A stretch of 64,000 nucleotides of DNA from assembly GCA_938014215.1 (NCBI GenBank), contig CALLRW010000008.1:1-64000 (forward strand). Direction: 5' to 3'. This document shows, in pieces, positions 7,233-15,350 of this stretch (position 1 is the first letter of the stretch; each line of letters starts with the position of its first letter). The notes beneath the pieces were generated by a model. It had not been told where the DNA came from and did no database searches. It saw nothing but the letters and a program-made list of their open reading frames with translations. Source of the stretch: an uncultured Alistipes sp. GTDB lineage: Bacteria; Bacteroidota; Bacteroidia; Bacteroidales; Rikenellaceae. The position numbers were made by a program, and so were the translations under genes.

Positions 7233-8602
7233 CTTCCTTCGATCCGCAACCGTTGTCCGATCCGGAGTTTGTGGGCGCTCTTGAGGTTGTTCCAGCGCAT
7301 CAGCTGCGAGGTGGTCACCCGGTAGCGGCGGGCGATGGCACCCAGCGTGTCGCCCTTCTTCACGACGTAGACCGTGCCGCTGCGTTCGAGTTTCTTCTTG
7401 TCGATGTTCGCCGGGTTGATGTACTCCTTCAGGTACATCGAATCCTTGGCCTGGATCTCCGCTTCGTGGGCGATGTATTGCGCGATGCTGCGCTGCGGCA
7501 GCACCAGCGTGTAGCTCTTCGTCGTTGCGGGGATGATGTCCATCTTGTACTGCGGATTGAGCTGCCGCAGCGTCTCGAGCGGTACATCGATCGTCGAGGC
7601 GATCTGATTCAGGTGCATCAGCTTGGTGATGTGCAGCGTGTCGACCGAGAGCGGAATCGGGGCTTCGGTCGGCTCGATGTCGTGGAGCTGGTGGTAGGCA
7701 TAGGCGTATGTTGCGCCGATGAAGGCCGGGACATAGCCTCTGGTTTCGCGCGGGAGGTAGTTGTAGATCTCCCAGAAGGTCTTGCCGCCCGATCGGGCGA
7801 TGGCCTTGTTGACGTTGCCCGGGCCGCAGTTGTAGGCGGCGATGGCCAGCGTCCAGTCGTTGTAGATCGCGTAGAGATCCTTCAGATACCGGCAGGCGGC
7901 CTCCGTTGCGCGGTGGGGGTCGCGACGCTCATCGACCAGCGAGTTGATCTCCAGTCCGTAGCTCTTGCCGGTCGTGGGCATGAACTGCCACAGCCCGACG
8001 GCTCCGGCCGGCGAGACGGCCGTGGGCGAGAGGGCCGATTCGATGATCGGCAGCGCACGCAGCTCGACCGGGAGCCCTTCACGGAGCAGTTCGCTCTCGA
8101 TGATCGGGAAGTAGTACTGCGACATGCCGAGTATGCGGCTGATGGTCCCCGAACGGGGGTCGATGTACCGGTTGATGTAGTTCTTGACGATCGAGTTGAA
8201 GGGCAGCTGGATCGGCGAGGCCAGGTTGAACAGCCGTCGCGTGTAGACCGAATCGGGGGTCAGATCGGCCACCTGCGTCGTATCCTCGAGGACGTAGTGC
8301 TTGAAGAACTCTCCGTAGGCATCCTGACGCTGACGTTTGCGCCACTCGGCCAGCAGCGAATCGGCCTGAGCGGCCGTCAGACCGAGGGTAATGTCGTTCA
8401 CCGGGGGCTCTTCGACGGGGGCCGGACCGAGTGCGTTTTCGGGTTCGGGGCAGACCGTGCGCAGGGAGTCCTGGGCGGTTGCAGCCGTCTGTTCGGTCTG
8501 ATTTTTTTTCGAGCGTCTTTTCTTGCGGGGGCTGCGGTCGAGGGCCGTTACCGGGGCGGCAAAGGCCAGCAGCAGGGCGAATATCAGGAGTTTTTTCATC
8601 AT
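7229..8602 (-). CDS. Membrane-bound lytic murein transglycosylase, MltD-like, with LysM
   Basis: The product cleaves peptidoglycan glycan strands with formation of anhydromuramic acid ends. The 457 residues begin with a signal peptide (MKKLL followed by a hydrophobic run). A goose-lysozyme-type SLT domain occupies about 165-280, with likely catalytic Glu188 in PIIESALSP, then GLWQFMP and AAYNCGPGNV motifs. One LysM domain lies at 412-457 (VVKKGDTLGAIARRY). The stop of the upstream DUF5683 gene abuts two tandem ATGs (8602 and 8599). The link with parAB suggests coordination of wall turnover with segregation (inference). Confidence 0.92.
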   Translation of the reverse strand: MMKKLLIFALLLAFAAPVTALDRSPRKKRRSKKNQTEQTAATAQDSLRTVCPEPENALGPAPVEEPPVNDITLGLTAAQADSLLAEWRKRQRQDAYGEFFKHYVLEDTTQVADLTPDSVYTRRLFNLASPIQLPFNSIVKNYINRYIDPRSGTISRILGMSQYYFPIIESELLREGLPVELRALPIIESALSPTAVSPAGAVGLWQFMPTTGKSYGLEINSLVDERRDPHRATEAACRYLKDLYAIYNDWTLAIAAYNCGPGNVNKAIARSGGKTFWEIYNYLPRETRGYVPAFIGATYAYAYHQLHDIEPTEAPIPLSVDTLHITKLMHLNQIASTIDVPLETLRQLNPQYKMDIIPATTKSYTLVLPQRSIAQYIAHEAEIQAKDSMYLKEYINPANIDKKKLERSGTVYVVKKGDTLGAIARRYRVTTSQLMRWNNLKSAHKLRIGQRLRIEGR

Positions 8603-9772
8603 CTAAAAGTTCAGGCTCAGGTTGAATCCGAAGACGGGCCGGTTACCCTGCAGGGTCGGCACGTAGGTGTAGTCGACCAGCGGTTCGAGGTTCATCGACA
8701 GGTCGTCCGAGATGTCGTAGTCCTTCAGATGGGCATCGACATGGGCATCGATGATCTGCAGCACGTAGAGCGCTCCGGTGAGGATGATACACAGGTCGCG
8801 GTTACGACGGTAGTTGTCGCGAAGGTTCTTGATGAAGTCGGCCGAGTATCGTCCGTGGAACTCGTCGGTCGAGCCGTTCGGATAGTTTTCGGGGTGTTGT
8901 TCGTAGTCGGCCAGCAGGGCATAGGCCTTCTTGAAGCGCTGGAATCCGCGGTTGTTCCAGTCGATGCAGTAGATCATCGAGGCGAAACCTCCCACGACGA
9001 AGGGCACCTTCCAGTAGCTGCGGTTGTAGATCTGACCGGCACCGGGGAAGATGCAGGCGAGCGTGGTGGCCTTCTTGACCGACGAGACGTCGTTGGTCGA
9101 GTAGTTGACCGCGGCGTCGCCGATGAAGTAGACATACGAGGCGATGGTCAGGCCGAGATAGATCTGCCGGCGGGTGTTGCTGCGGATCATCTTCTCCTGC
9201 AGGGCGTCGAGCTCGGGCGTCCGCGAGAGACTGACGTTCGTGTAGGAGTTGTACTGTCGGCGGAGCGGCTTGTAGGTCTTGTTTTCGTGGATGTAGAGCC
9301 CCAGACCGGTTCCGACCAGTCCGTAGAGGATCGGCAGTTTCCAGTACTGCTTGTTGTAGATCTGGCCGTATCCGGGCAGCACGGTCGAGACCCAGCAGAC
9401 CTTCGAGAGCGACATCGAGTCGCTCATGAGCCATCGTTTGCGGGGAGCCCGGCGTTTGGTGGTGGTGTCGATGCCCTGCAGGGCGGCGTCGTAGCGGGCC
9501 AGAGCCGACGAGTCGAGCTGTCGGAGGTCGTCGGTGCGCAGAGCGGTGACGGCGGCCGAGTCGATCCGGTAATCGATCTGCTGGGCCGAGTCGATCTGCC
9601 GGGCGAGTTCGGCGAAGCGGATCGAGTCGCGTTTGGCGCGCAGCGAGTCGGGTTTCTGGAACATGCCGCCGCGCACGATGCTGCGGGCACTGCGCGGGAG
9701 TTGGGCTGCGGCGCGGTGCAATCCCGGCACGGCGACCGCAAGGAGCAACAGGAGAAACCGGATCTTCGCCAT
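8603..9772 (-). CDS. DUF5683 domain membrane protein
   Basis: The 389-residue protein has a signal peptide (about residues 1-23), a polar linker with repeated Asp/Ser, and a C-terminal half from about residue 125 with two similar blocks (VLPGYGQIYNKQYWKLP and IFPGAGQIYNRSYWKVP). That duplicated PG.GQIYN.YWK motif with short hydrophobic helices is characteristic of DUF5683. It probably sits in the envelope; the function is unknown. In Bacteroidetes the family is commonly found between parB and a lytic transglycosylase, as here. It begins 22 bases after the parB stop. Confidence 0.88.
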   Translation of the reverse strand: MAKIRFLLLLLAVAVPGLHRAAAQLPRSARSIVRGGMFQKPDSLRAKRDSIRFAELARQIDSAQQIDYRIDSAAVTALRTDDLRQLDSSALARYDAALQGIDTTTKRRAPRKRWLMSDSMSLSKVCWVSTVLPGYGQIYNKQYWKLPILYGLVGTGLGLYIHENKTYKPLRRQYNSYTNVSLSRTPELDALQEKMIRSNTRRQIYLGLTIASYVYFIGDAAVNYSTNDVSSVKKATTLACIFPGAGQIYNRSYWKVPFVVGGFASMIYCIDWNNRGFQRFKKAYALLADYEQHPENYPNGSTDEFHGRYSADFIKNLRDNYRRNRDLCIILTGALYVLQIIDAHVDAHLKDYDISDDLSMNLEPLVDYTYVPTLQGNRPVFGFNLSLNF

Positions 9773-9794
9773 GGTTTCAGTCGTTTAGGGGCGT

Positions 9795-10667
9795 TTAGCG
9801 GCGTTTTGCAAATCGTTCGATGAAGCGGTCGATGTCGCGGTCGTCGTTGAATCCGATGACGATCTTGCCGCCGCCGTTCTTCGAGCGCTTGATCGAGATA
9901 TCCTCCGAGAAGTAGTTTTCAAGCTGTTCGACCAGCCGCGAGTAGCTCTCGGGATACTCTTCATCCTCCACATTCTGTGCCTCTTTGGCGGGGGCCTCGA
10001 CCAGCGAGCGGACATACTCCTCCAGCTGGCGCACCGAGAGGTCCTTCTTGATGCAGCGCTTGAGTACGCGCAGCTGCTGCTCTTCGGGGGCTCCGGCGAT
10101 GGCCTTGGCGTGTCCCATCGAGATGATGCCCTCCTTCACGGCGAGCTGCACCTGGTCGGGGAGTTTGAGCAGCCGCAGGTAGTTCGACACCGACGAACGC
10201 TTCTTGCCGACCTTCTCCGAGAGGGCATCCTGCGTGAGGTGGCACTCGTCGATCAGACGCTGCATGCCCAGGGCGATTTCGATGGCATTGAGGTCCTGTC
10301 GCTGGATGTTCTCGACCAGCGACATGGCGTAGAGGTTTTCGTCGTCGACCTCGCGGATATAGGCGGGGAGGGTCTTCAGGTCGGCGCGACGGGCGGCCCG
10401 CCAGCGTCGTTCGCCGCTGATGATGACATATTTGCCGTCGTCGGTCTTTTTGACCGTGACGGGTTGGATGACCCCCAGCTGGCGGATCGAGTCGGCCAGT
10501 TCGTCGAGGGCCTCCTCGTCGAACTGTTTGCGCGGCTGTGCGGGGTTGGGGATGATGTCGGCGATCTCGATCTCGGCCATCTGGCTCATGGGTTTGAGCT
10601 TCACGTCGATGGCTTCGCTTCCGAAGATTGCGTCGAGTCCCCGTCCTAATCCCTTCTGTGCTTTCAT
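9795..10667 (-). CDS. parB: Chromosome partitioning protein ParB
   Basis: ParB is a CTP-dependent clamp that loads at parS sites near the origin. The 290-residue protein has the ParB/Srx N-terminal domain (about 30-120) with the CTP-binding GERRWRAA motif at 85-92. A central helix-turn-helix follows at about 143-175 (LTQDALSEKVGKKRSSVSNYL), then a charged linker with many Glu and a C-terminal dimerisation segment rich in basic and aromatic residues. It follows parA after 58 bases. No parS-like palindrome was noticed nearby by eye. Confidence 0.95.
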   Translation of the reverse strand: MKAQKGLGRGLDAIFGSEAIDVKLKPMSQMAEIEIADIIPNPAQPRKQFDEEALDELADSIRQLGVIQPVTVKKTDDGKYVIISGERRWRAARRADLKTLPAYIREVDDENLYAMSLVENIQRQDLNAIEIALGMQRLIDECHLTQDALSEKVGKKRSSVSNYLRLLKLPDQVQLAVKEGIISMGHAKAIAGAPEEQQLRVLKRCIKKDLSVRQLEEYVRSLVEAPAKEAQNVEDEEYPESYSRLVEQLENYFSEDISIKRSKNGGGKIVIGFNDDRDIDRFIERFAKRR

Positions 10668-10725
10668 GTTCGTGTCTCTTTAATATATGGTGCCGGGCGG
10701 GGCCGGGGCCCTGCCGGGATGCGTG

Positions 10726-11496
10726 TCAGCTGCGTTTTTTGCGGTTTCGCTTCAGGAACTCGCGGGCCAGGTTCAGGTAGTTTTCCGACCCGACGGCGCT
10801 GGCATCGTACAACATGACGGGTTTTCCGTGCGAGGGTGCTTCACCCAAACGGATATTTCGCTGAATTATTGTGTCGTAGGCCAATTCGCCGAAGTGTTCG
10901 CGGACCTCGGTGACGACCTGGTTGTTGAGTCGGTTGCGCATGTACATCGTCAGCAGGAACCCTTCGATGTCGAGCGGCGGATTGAGGCTCGACTTGACCT
11001 TGCGGATGGTGTTGAGCAGTTTGGAGAGTCCTTCGAGGGCGAGGTATTCGCACTGCACGGGGATGAGCACCGTATCGGCGGCCGTAAGGATGTTGACCGT
11101 GGTGTAACCCAGCGAGGGGGAGCAGTCGATGAAGATGAAGTCGAAGCGTTCGCGCACGGAGTCGATGATTCGTTTCATGACGAAGTGTGCGTTTTCCATC
11201 TTCGGCAGTTCGGTGTCGGCGGCCACCAGGTCGATCGACGAGGGCAGCAACCAGAGGTTTTTGATATCGGGGCTGCGGAGGATGACCTCTTCGGCCTTGC
11301 GCTGGCCGGTGAGGCATTCGTAGATGCCTTCGAGGTTGATGTCGAAGCCCAGACCGGAGGTGGCGTTTGCCTGCGGATCGGCATCCAGCAGCAGCACTTT
11401 TTTGCCCAGCAGGGCGAGTGATGCGGCCAGATTGATGGCCGTTGTGGTCTTGCCGACGCCTCCTTTCTGGTTGGCTAAAGCGATTACCTTTCCCAT
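10726..11496 (-). CDS. parA: Chromosome partitioning ATPase ParA (Soj)
   Basis: ParA is the nucleoid-binding ATPase that moves ParB-bound origins. The 256 residues show the deviant Walker A motif KGGVGKTT (11-18), the LLLDADPQ switch at about 36-43, and the IDCSPSLG Walker B region near residue 124. The basic C terminus (FLKRNRKKRS) is likely to contact DNA. It is the first gene of a five-gene minus-strand operon (parA, parB, DUF5683, lytic transglycosylase, mnmE). A well-formed promoter lies just upstream. Confidence 0.96.
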   Translation of the reverse strand: MGKVIALANQKGGVGKTTTAINLAASLALLGKKVLLLDADPQANATSGLGFDINLEGIYECLTGQRKAEEVILRSPDIKNLWLLPSSIDLVAADTELPKMENAHFVMKRIIDSVRERFDFIFIDCSPSLGYTTVNILTAADTVLIPVQCEYLALEGLSKLLNTIRKVKSSLNPPLDIEGFLLTMYMRNRLNNQVVTEVREHFGELAYDTIIQRNIRLGEAPSHGKPVMLYDASAVGSENYLNLAREFLKRNRKKRS

Positions 11497-11520
11497 TTTT
11501 CAGATTCGGTTTATAGCAGG

Positions 11521-11552
11521 CAAATTTACGCAAATATTATGGCTCGTGCAAA
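11521..11552 (-). promoter_or_regulatory. Promoter of the parA operon
   Basis: On the minus strand TTTG (11552-11549) and TAAATTTG (11528-11521) are separated by 20 bases, matching the Bacteroidetes -33/-7 arrangement. The start of transcription would be near 11514, 18 bases before the parA ATG. Confidence 0.6.
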
Positions 11553-11663
11553 TTCGGAGCCGAGCTTTTCGCAAAAAGCCTCCGCGAGGGGGATACGGTG
11601 CGCACGGCGCGGTGCGGAGCGCAAGAAATTCGCCTCCGAGGGGGTGCATCCGCGAATTTTTCG

Positions 11664-11671
11664 TATCTTTG
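11664..11671 (+). promoter_or_regulatory. -7 box (TATCTTTG) upstream of CPBP protease
   Basis: TATCTTTG matches TAnnTTTG and lies 100 bases before the ATG at 11771. A -33 box is not clear. Confidence 0.35.
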
Positions 11672-11770
11672 AAGGCTGCAAGACCGGGTGTGTACACCGG
11701 GGCGCGGACCGGGGCGGGAGGCCTTCGGACGCGGGACCCTGCGGGTCGAGAAGCCCGGCTGCGAAGTATT

Positions 11771-12907
11771 ATGAGAGAGAGAATCGACCGCCATCCGGAG
11801 GGGGAGAACCCCGTATCGGAGAGCTCTGCGGGACGCCCCGACGGCGGACGCCGTCCGGAGTCCGATGTTCTGAACGACCGTCCGACGATGTCCGGCGTCT
11901 CGGCCGGCGAAGATATGCCCGGCGGGGGCGAACCCCGGCGGGAAAATCCGTCCGGAGCGGATGCTGCCGGGCGTGAGGAGACGCGGCAGGAGTCGACCCC
12001 GGGCGGGGAGGTTCAGACGGAGCGTGCCGCCGGCGATGCCCGCGCGACGGATGCTTCCGAGGGCGATCCTGCCGCCCCGACGGCCGGCGACGCGGCGAAA
12101 CCCAAGCGCCGTTTCCCGACCTTCGGCGACCTGCTGGCCATGCTGGGCATCGCCTTCGCGGCGCAGATTCTGGTCGGCGTGGTGGGGCGTCTGGTCCTGT
12201 GGGGGGCGGGCGTGCAAACAGAGTCGCCGACGCTGCTGGGCAAGATGATGGCCCTCTTCTACTTTGTCTCGATGGCGCTGACGCTGGGCGGGGTGCTCTA
12301 CTACCGCCACATGCGCGGCGGCCGCGGCCGTTGGGCCCGCTTCTCGCTCCGCGGACTCAATCCGACGCTGCTGCTCTGGAGCTTCGTGCTGATCTTTGCC
12401 GTGGGGGTCGTTCTCGAACCCCTGCTGCGCGTGTTGCCCGAACTGACGCTCGACGTCGGCCGCGGATTCTGGACCATGCTCTCGCTGATCGTCCTGGCGC
12501 CGCTCTTCGAGGAGCTGCTCTGCCGCGGCGTCGTGCTCGGGAGTCTGCGCGAACGCTACGGCATTGCCATCGCCTGGCTCGTTTCGGCCCTCTTCTTCGG
12601 TGTGCTGCACGTTCAGCCCGTGCAGGTTGTCAGCGCCACGGTCGTCGGCCTGATCCTCGGGTATGTCTATCTGGCGACCGATTCGCTCTGGTCTTCGATG
12701 ATCCTCCATGCGCTGAACAACGCCGTGGCCTACCTGGCCCTGGTGACCGGCCATGCCAATGCCCTGCTGATCGACCTGGTCCCGAACCGGACGCTTTACG
12801 TGGTGATCTACATCGTCGCACTGACCCTCTCGATCGTCTCGGGATGGATGATGGTGCGCACGCTGCGCCGCATGAAGATGTCGGAGAAAAAAGAGGCCGG
12901 AGCGTAA
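11771..12907 (+). CDS. CPBP family intramembrane glutamic protease
   Basis: The ATG at 11771 gives 378 residues. The first 110 are hydrophilic and low complexity, with many Gly, Glu, Arg and Pro, and precede the first membrane segment; this is longer than usual for the family. The membrane domain carries the CPBP (CAAX-type) motifs in order: EELLCRG with Glu247/Glu248, then FFGVLH about 30 residues later, and HALNNAVAY near the end. These form the intramembrane active site. CPBP proteins cleave or process membrane substrates; the substrate here is unknown. The gene stands alone, divergent from parA. Confidence 0.9.
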   Translation: MRERIDRHPEGENPVSESSAGRPDGGRRPESDVLNDRPTMSGVSAGEDMPGGGEPRRENPSGADAAGREETRQESTPGGEVQTERAAGDARATDASEGDPAAPTAGDAAKPKRRFPTFGDLLAMLGIAFAAQILVGVVGRLVLWGAGVQTESPTLLGKMMALFYFVSMALTLGGVLYYRHMRGGRGRWARFSLRGLNPTLLLWSFVLIFAVGVVLEPLLRVLPELTLDVGRGFWTMLSLIVLAPLFEELLCRGVVLGSLRERYGIAIAWLVSALFFGVLHVQPVQVVSATVVGLILGYVYLATDSLWSSMILHALNNAVAYLALVTGHANALLIDLVPNRTLYVVIYIVALTLSIVSGWMMVRTLRRMKMSEKKEAGA

Positions 12908-12946
12908 TATTCCGCCCGAAAGTGCGTTACTTACAAGTAAAAAACC

Positions 12947-12954
12947 TATCTTTG
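12947..12954 (+). promoter_or_regulatory. -7 box (TATCTTTG) for SurA-like/SurA/OstA operon
   Basis: TATCTTTG ends 12 bases before the ATG at 12966, predicting a very short leader. The -33 position has only a partial match. Confidence 0.5.
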
Positions 12955-12965
12955 CCCTTTGGAAA

Positions 12966-13901
12966 ATGAATTGGCGAGCGAAAATAACGGTCGCGGCGGG
13001 AGCGTTGCTGCTGGCAGGATGCCGGGAGCTGCCCCGCTATTTTGCCAGCGACACGACCATCGCCCGGGCCGGCGGTAACGAACTGCGCATGCGCGACGTT
13101 CGTTCGGTGGTCCCGAAAGGCCTCTCGGGTGACGACAGCGCCGCCTTCATGAAGCTTTACGTCGACCGCTGGGTGGTCAAGCAGCTCAAACTGGAGGAGG
13201 CCGAGACGCTCTTCTCCTCGTCGGCGGGCGATATCGACAAGATGGTCGAGGAGTATCGGCAGGCGCTGCTGATCCGCCAGCTGGACCAGCACTATGTCGA
13301 CCGCTCGATCGACACGGTCTTCACGGACGACGAGATCGCCGCCTACTACAACGCCCACAAGGCCGACTTCAAACTCGACCGCACGATCGTCAAGGGACGC
13401 ATCGTGCAGTTCGGTGCCGGCTACCGCCAGGCGGCCAAACTCAAGACGCTGATGGCTTCGCGGTCGCAGGCCCAGCAGCAGGATTTCAGCGACATCTGCG
13501 AGAAGAACAACTTCACGGTCTACGACTTCCGCACGCAGTGGGTCGATTTCCCCGAGTTCCTGAGCTATCTGCCGACGCTGCGCACGCAGAACTACGACTC
13601 GGCGCTGGCGACGACGGCCGTGCAGGAGATGCGCGACAGCCATGCGCGCTACTATTTCCAGATCGACGCCGTGATGCGCGTCGGCGAACCCATTCCGCTC
13701 GATCGGCTGCGGCCGAACATCCGCCGCATCCTCTTCAACCAGCGCAAGGGGGAGATCATCCGCCAGCACGAGGAGGAGCTGCTCCAGCGAGCCGAGGAGG
13801 ATGGCGACGTGAAGATCTTCGGCGGCAAGCACAACGCCCGCTTCGAGGAGCCGCTCGAGGAGCCGGAGGCTACGCAGCCGGCCGGTGCCGCCAAACAATA
13901 G
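12966..13901 (+). CDS. SurA-like lipoprotein without a visible PPIase domain
   Basis: The 311-residue product starts with a lipoprotein signal peptide ending at Cys19 (LLLAGC). The helical region at about 55-130, including YVDRWVVKQLKLEEAE and IRQLDQHYVDRSIDTVFTDDEIAAYYNAH, resembles the chaperone domain that precedes parvulin in SurA and PrsA. I see no parvulin motif (GG.LGW or similar) in the C-terminal half. It may be a periplasmic holdase. It stands directly before surA (42 bases) and OstA, so an outer-membrane protein assembly role is likely (inference). Confidence 0.75.
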   Translation: MNWRAKITVAAGALLLAGCRELPRYFASDTTIARAGGNELRMRDVRSVVPKGLSGDDSAAFMKLYVDRWVVKQLKLEEAETLFSSSAGDIDKMVEEYRQALLIRQLDQHYVDRSIDTVFTDDEIAAYYNAHKADFKLDRTIVKGRIVQFGAGYRQAAKLKTLMASRSQAQQQDFSDICEKNNFTVYDFRTQWVDFPEFLSYLPTLRTQNYDSALATTAVQEMRDSHARYYFQIDAVMRVGEPIPLDRLRPNIRRILFNQRKGEIIRQHEEELLQRAEEDGDVKIFGGKHNARFEEPLEEPEATQPAGAAKQ

Positions 13902-13943
13902 AAAAAGACCATAATTCAGAATAAACGAAACCCGGATAAGAAG

Positions 13944-15347
13944 ATGTTGAAAAAAGGTATGTTGGCCGTGGCTCTCGCGCTGCTGATCGCAGGCGTCGGG
14001 GCACAGACGCGGCAGGTGATGCTCGACAAGGTAGTGGCCGTGGTCGGCAGCTCGTCGATCCTCTACTCGGACGTGGACGAGTATGCGCGGCAGCTGGTCG
14101 AACAGCGCCGCATGGAGGGCTATACCTCCGACCGTGACCCGAAGAACGAGGCCCTCGAGGCGCTGCTGACGCAGAAACTGCTCTACAACCAGGCGCAGAT
14201 CGACTCGGTGACGATCAACAACGGCGACATCATGTCGCGCGTCGAGGAGCAGGTGCAGCAAATGGTCGACATGGAGGGGTCGATCCCCGCCCTGGAGGCC
14301 AAGCACCACATGCCGATCTTCAACATCCGCGAGATCATGCGCCAGCGCTACGAGGAGCAGGCCTATGCCCAGGCGATGCAGAACGAGGTGGTCAACAAGG
14401 TGACGGTGATCCCGGGCGAGGTCGAGCGCTTCTACAAGTCGATCTCGCGCGACAGCCTGCCGACGATCGCCGACCAGTATGTCTATGCGCAGATCACGAA
14501 GTTCCCCAAGTCGATGACGGCCGCCAAGCAGCGTACGCGCGAACGGCTGCTCGACATGCGCGAGCGTGTCATCACGGGCAACGCGAAGTTCGACAACCTG
14601 GCCCGCATGTATTCGCAGGACGGTACGGCGATGCGCGGCGGCGAGATGGATCCCACGCCGCTGGCGGGTCTCGATCCGTCGTTTGCCGCGGCGCTGGAGG
14701 AGATGAAGCCCGGGCAGATCTCGGAGGTGGTCGAGTCGCAGTACGGATTCCACATCATCCAGCTGCTCGACAAGCGCGGCCAGCTCTACCATTTCCGCCA
14801 TATCCTGCTGCGTCCGGTCTATACGTCGGAGGAGCTGAGCGAGTCACTGAACCTGCTGGACAGCATCGCCGATCTGATCCACAAGGATTCGATCACCTTC
14901 GAGAAGGCGGCGCTGCAGTATTCGGACGACGCCGCGTCGAAGATGAACGGCGGCATCGTCTCGAACCACGATATCCTGGAGCGGATGAACGCCTTCGACC
15001 CGAAACTCACCGTCACGAAGTTCCTCAAGGAGGATTTCGGCCGCTTCAAGAGCCTGGACGACTACAACGCCCTGCGGATGCTGAAGCCGGGCGAGGTGTC
15101 GGACGCCTTCCTCACGGAGGACATGCTCGGCAACCAGATGGCCAAGATCGTCAAGCTGGTCGAGGTGATCCCGACCCACACGGCCTCGCTCAACGAGGAC
15201 TATCTGCGGCTCGAGGAGATGGCCCTGCAGAACAAGCAGGAGCGGGTCTTCAAGGAGTGGCTGTCGAAGAAGATCGACGCCATGTATGTCTACATCAGTC
15301 CGGAGTTCCGCAGCGGGGAGTTCGAGAACAAACATTGGCTGAAGTAG
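13944..15347 (+). CDS. surA: Periplasmic peptidyl-prolyl isomerase / chaperone SurA
   Basis: SurA escorts outer-membrane proteins through the periplasm. The 467 residues begin with a signal peptide (cleavage near GVGAQ). An N-terminal chaperone domain (about 25-165) has the SSILYSDVDEYARQ motif. A first parvulin-like region spans about 172-280, containing SQDGTAMRGGEMD and YGFHIIQLLDKRG. A second, more divergent parvulin-like region follows (about 283-390). The gene is between a related lipoprotein and the OstA-like gene, which starts three bases after its stop, so the three are an operon. Confidence 0.92.
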   Translation: MLKKGMLAVALALLIAGVGAQTRQVMLDKVVAVVGSSSILYSDVDEYARQLVEQRRMEGYTSDRDPKNEALEALLTQKLLYNQAQIDSVTINNGDIMSRVEEQVQQMVDMEGSIPALEAKHHMPIFNIREIMRQRYEEQAYAQAMQNEVVNKVTVIPGEVERFYKSISRDSLPTIADQYVYAQITKFPKSMTAAKQRTRERLLDMRERVITGNAKFDNLARMYSQDGTAMRGGEMDPTPLAGLDPSFAAALEEMKPGQISEVVESQYGFHIIQLLDKRGQLYHFRHILLRPVYTSEELSESLNLLDSIADLIHKDSITFEKAALQYSDDAASKMNGGIVSNHDILERMNAFDPKLTVTKFLKEDFGRFKSLDDYNALRMLKPGEVSDAFLTEDMLGNQMAKIVKLVEVIPTHTASLNEDYLRLEEMALQNKQERVFKEWLSKKIDAMYVYISPEFRSGEFENKHWLK

Positions 15348-15350
15348 TCC

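Noticed and set aside
7253..9823. 856-codon plus-strand open frame
   Set aside because: Antisense to the lytic transglycosylase and DUF5683 genes; Arg/Gly/Val-rich with no domain.
9795..11496. parS sites near parAB
   Set aside because: I saw no palindrome like GTTTCACGTGAAAC or GTTCCACGTGGAAC; a whole-chromosome scan would be needed.
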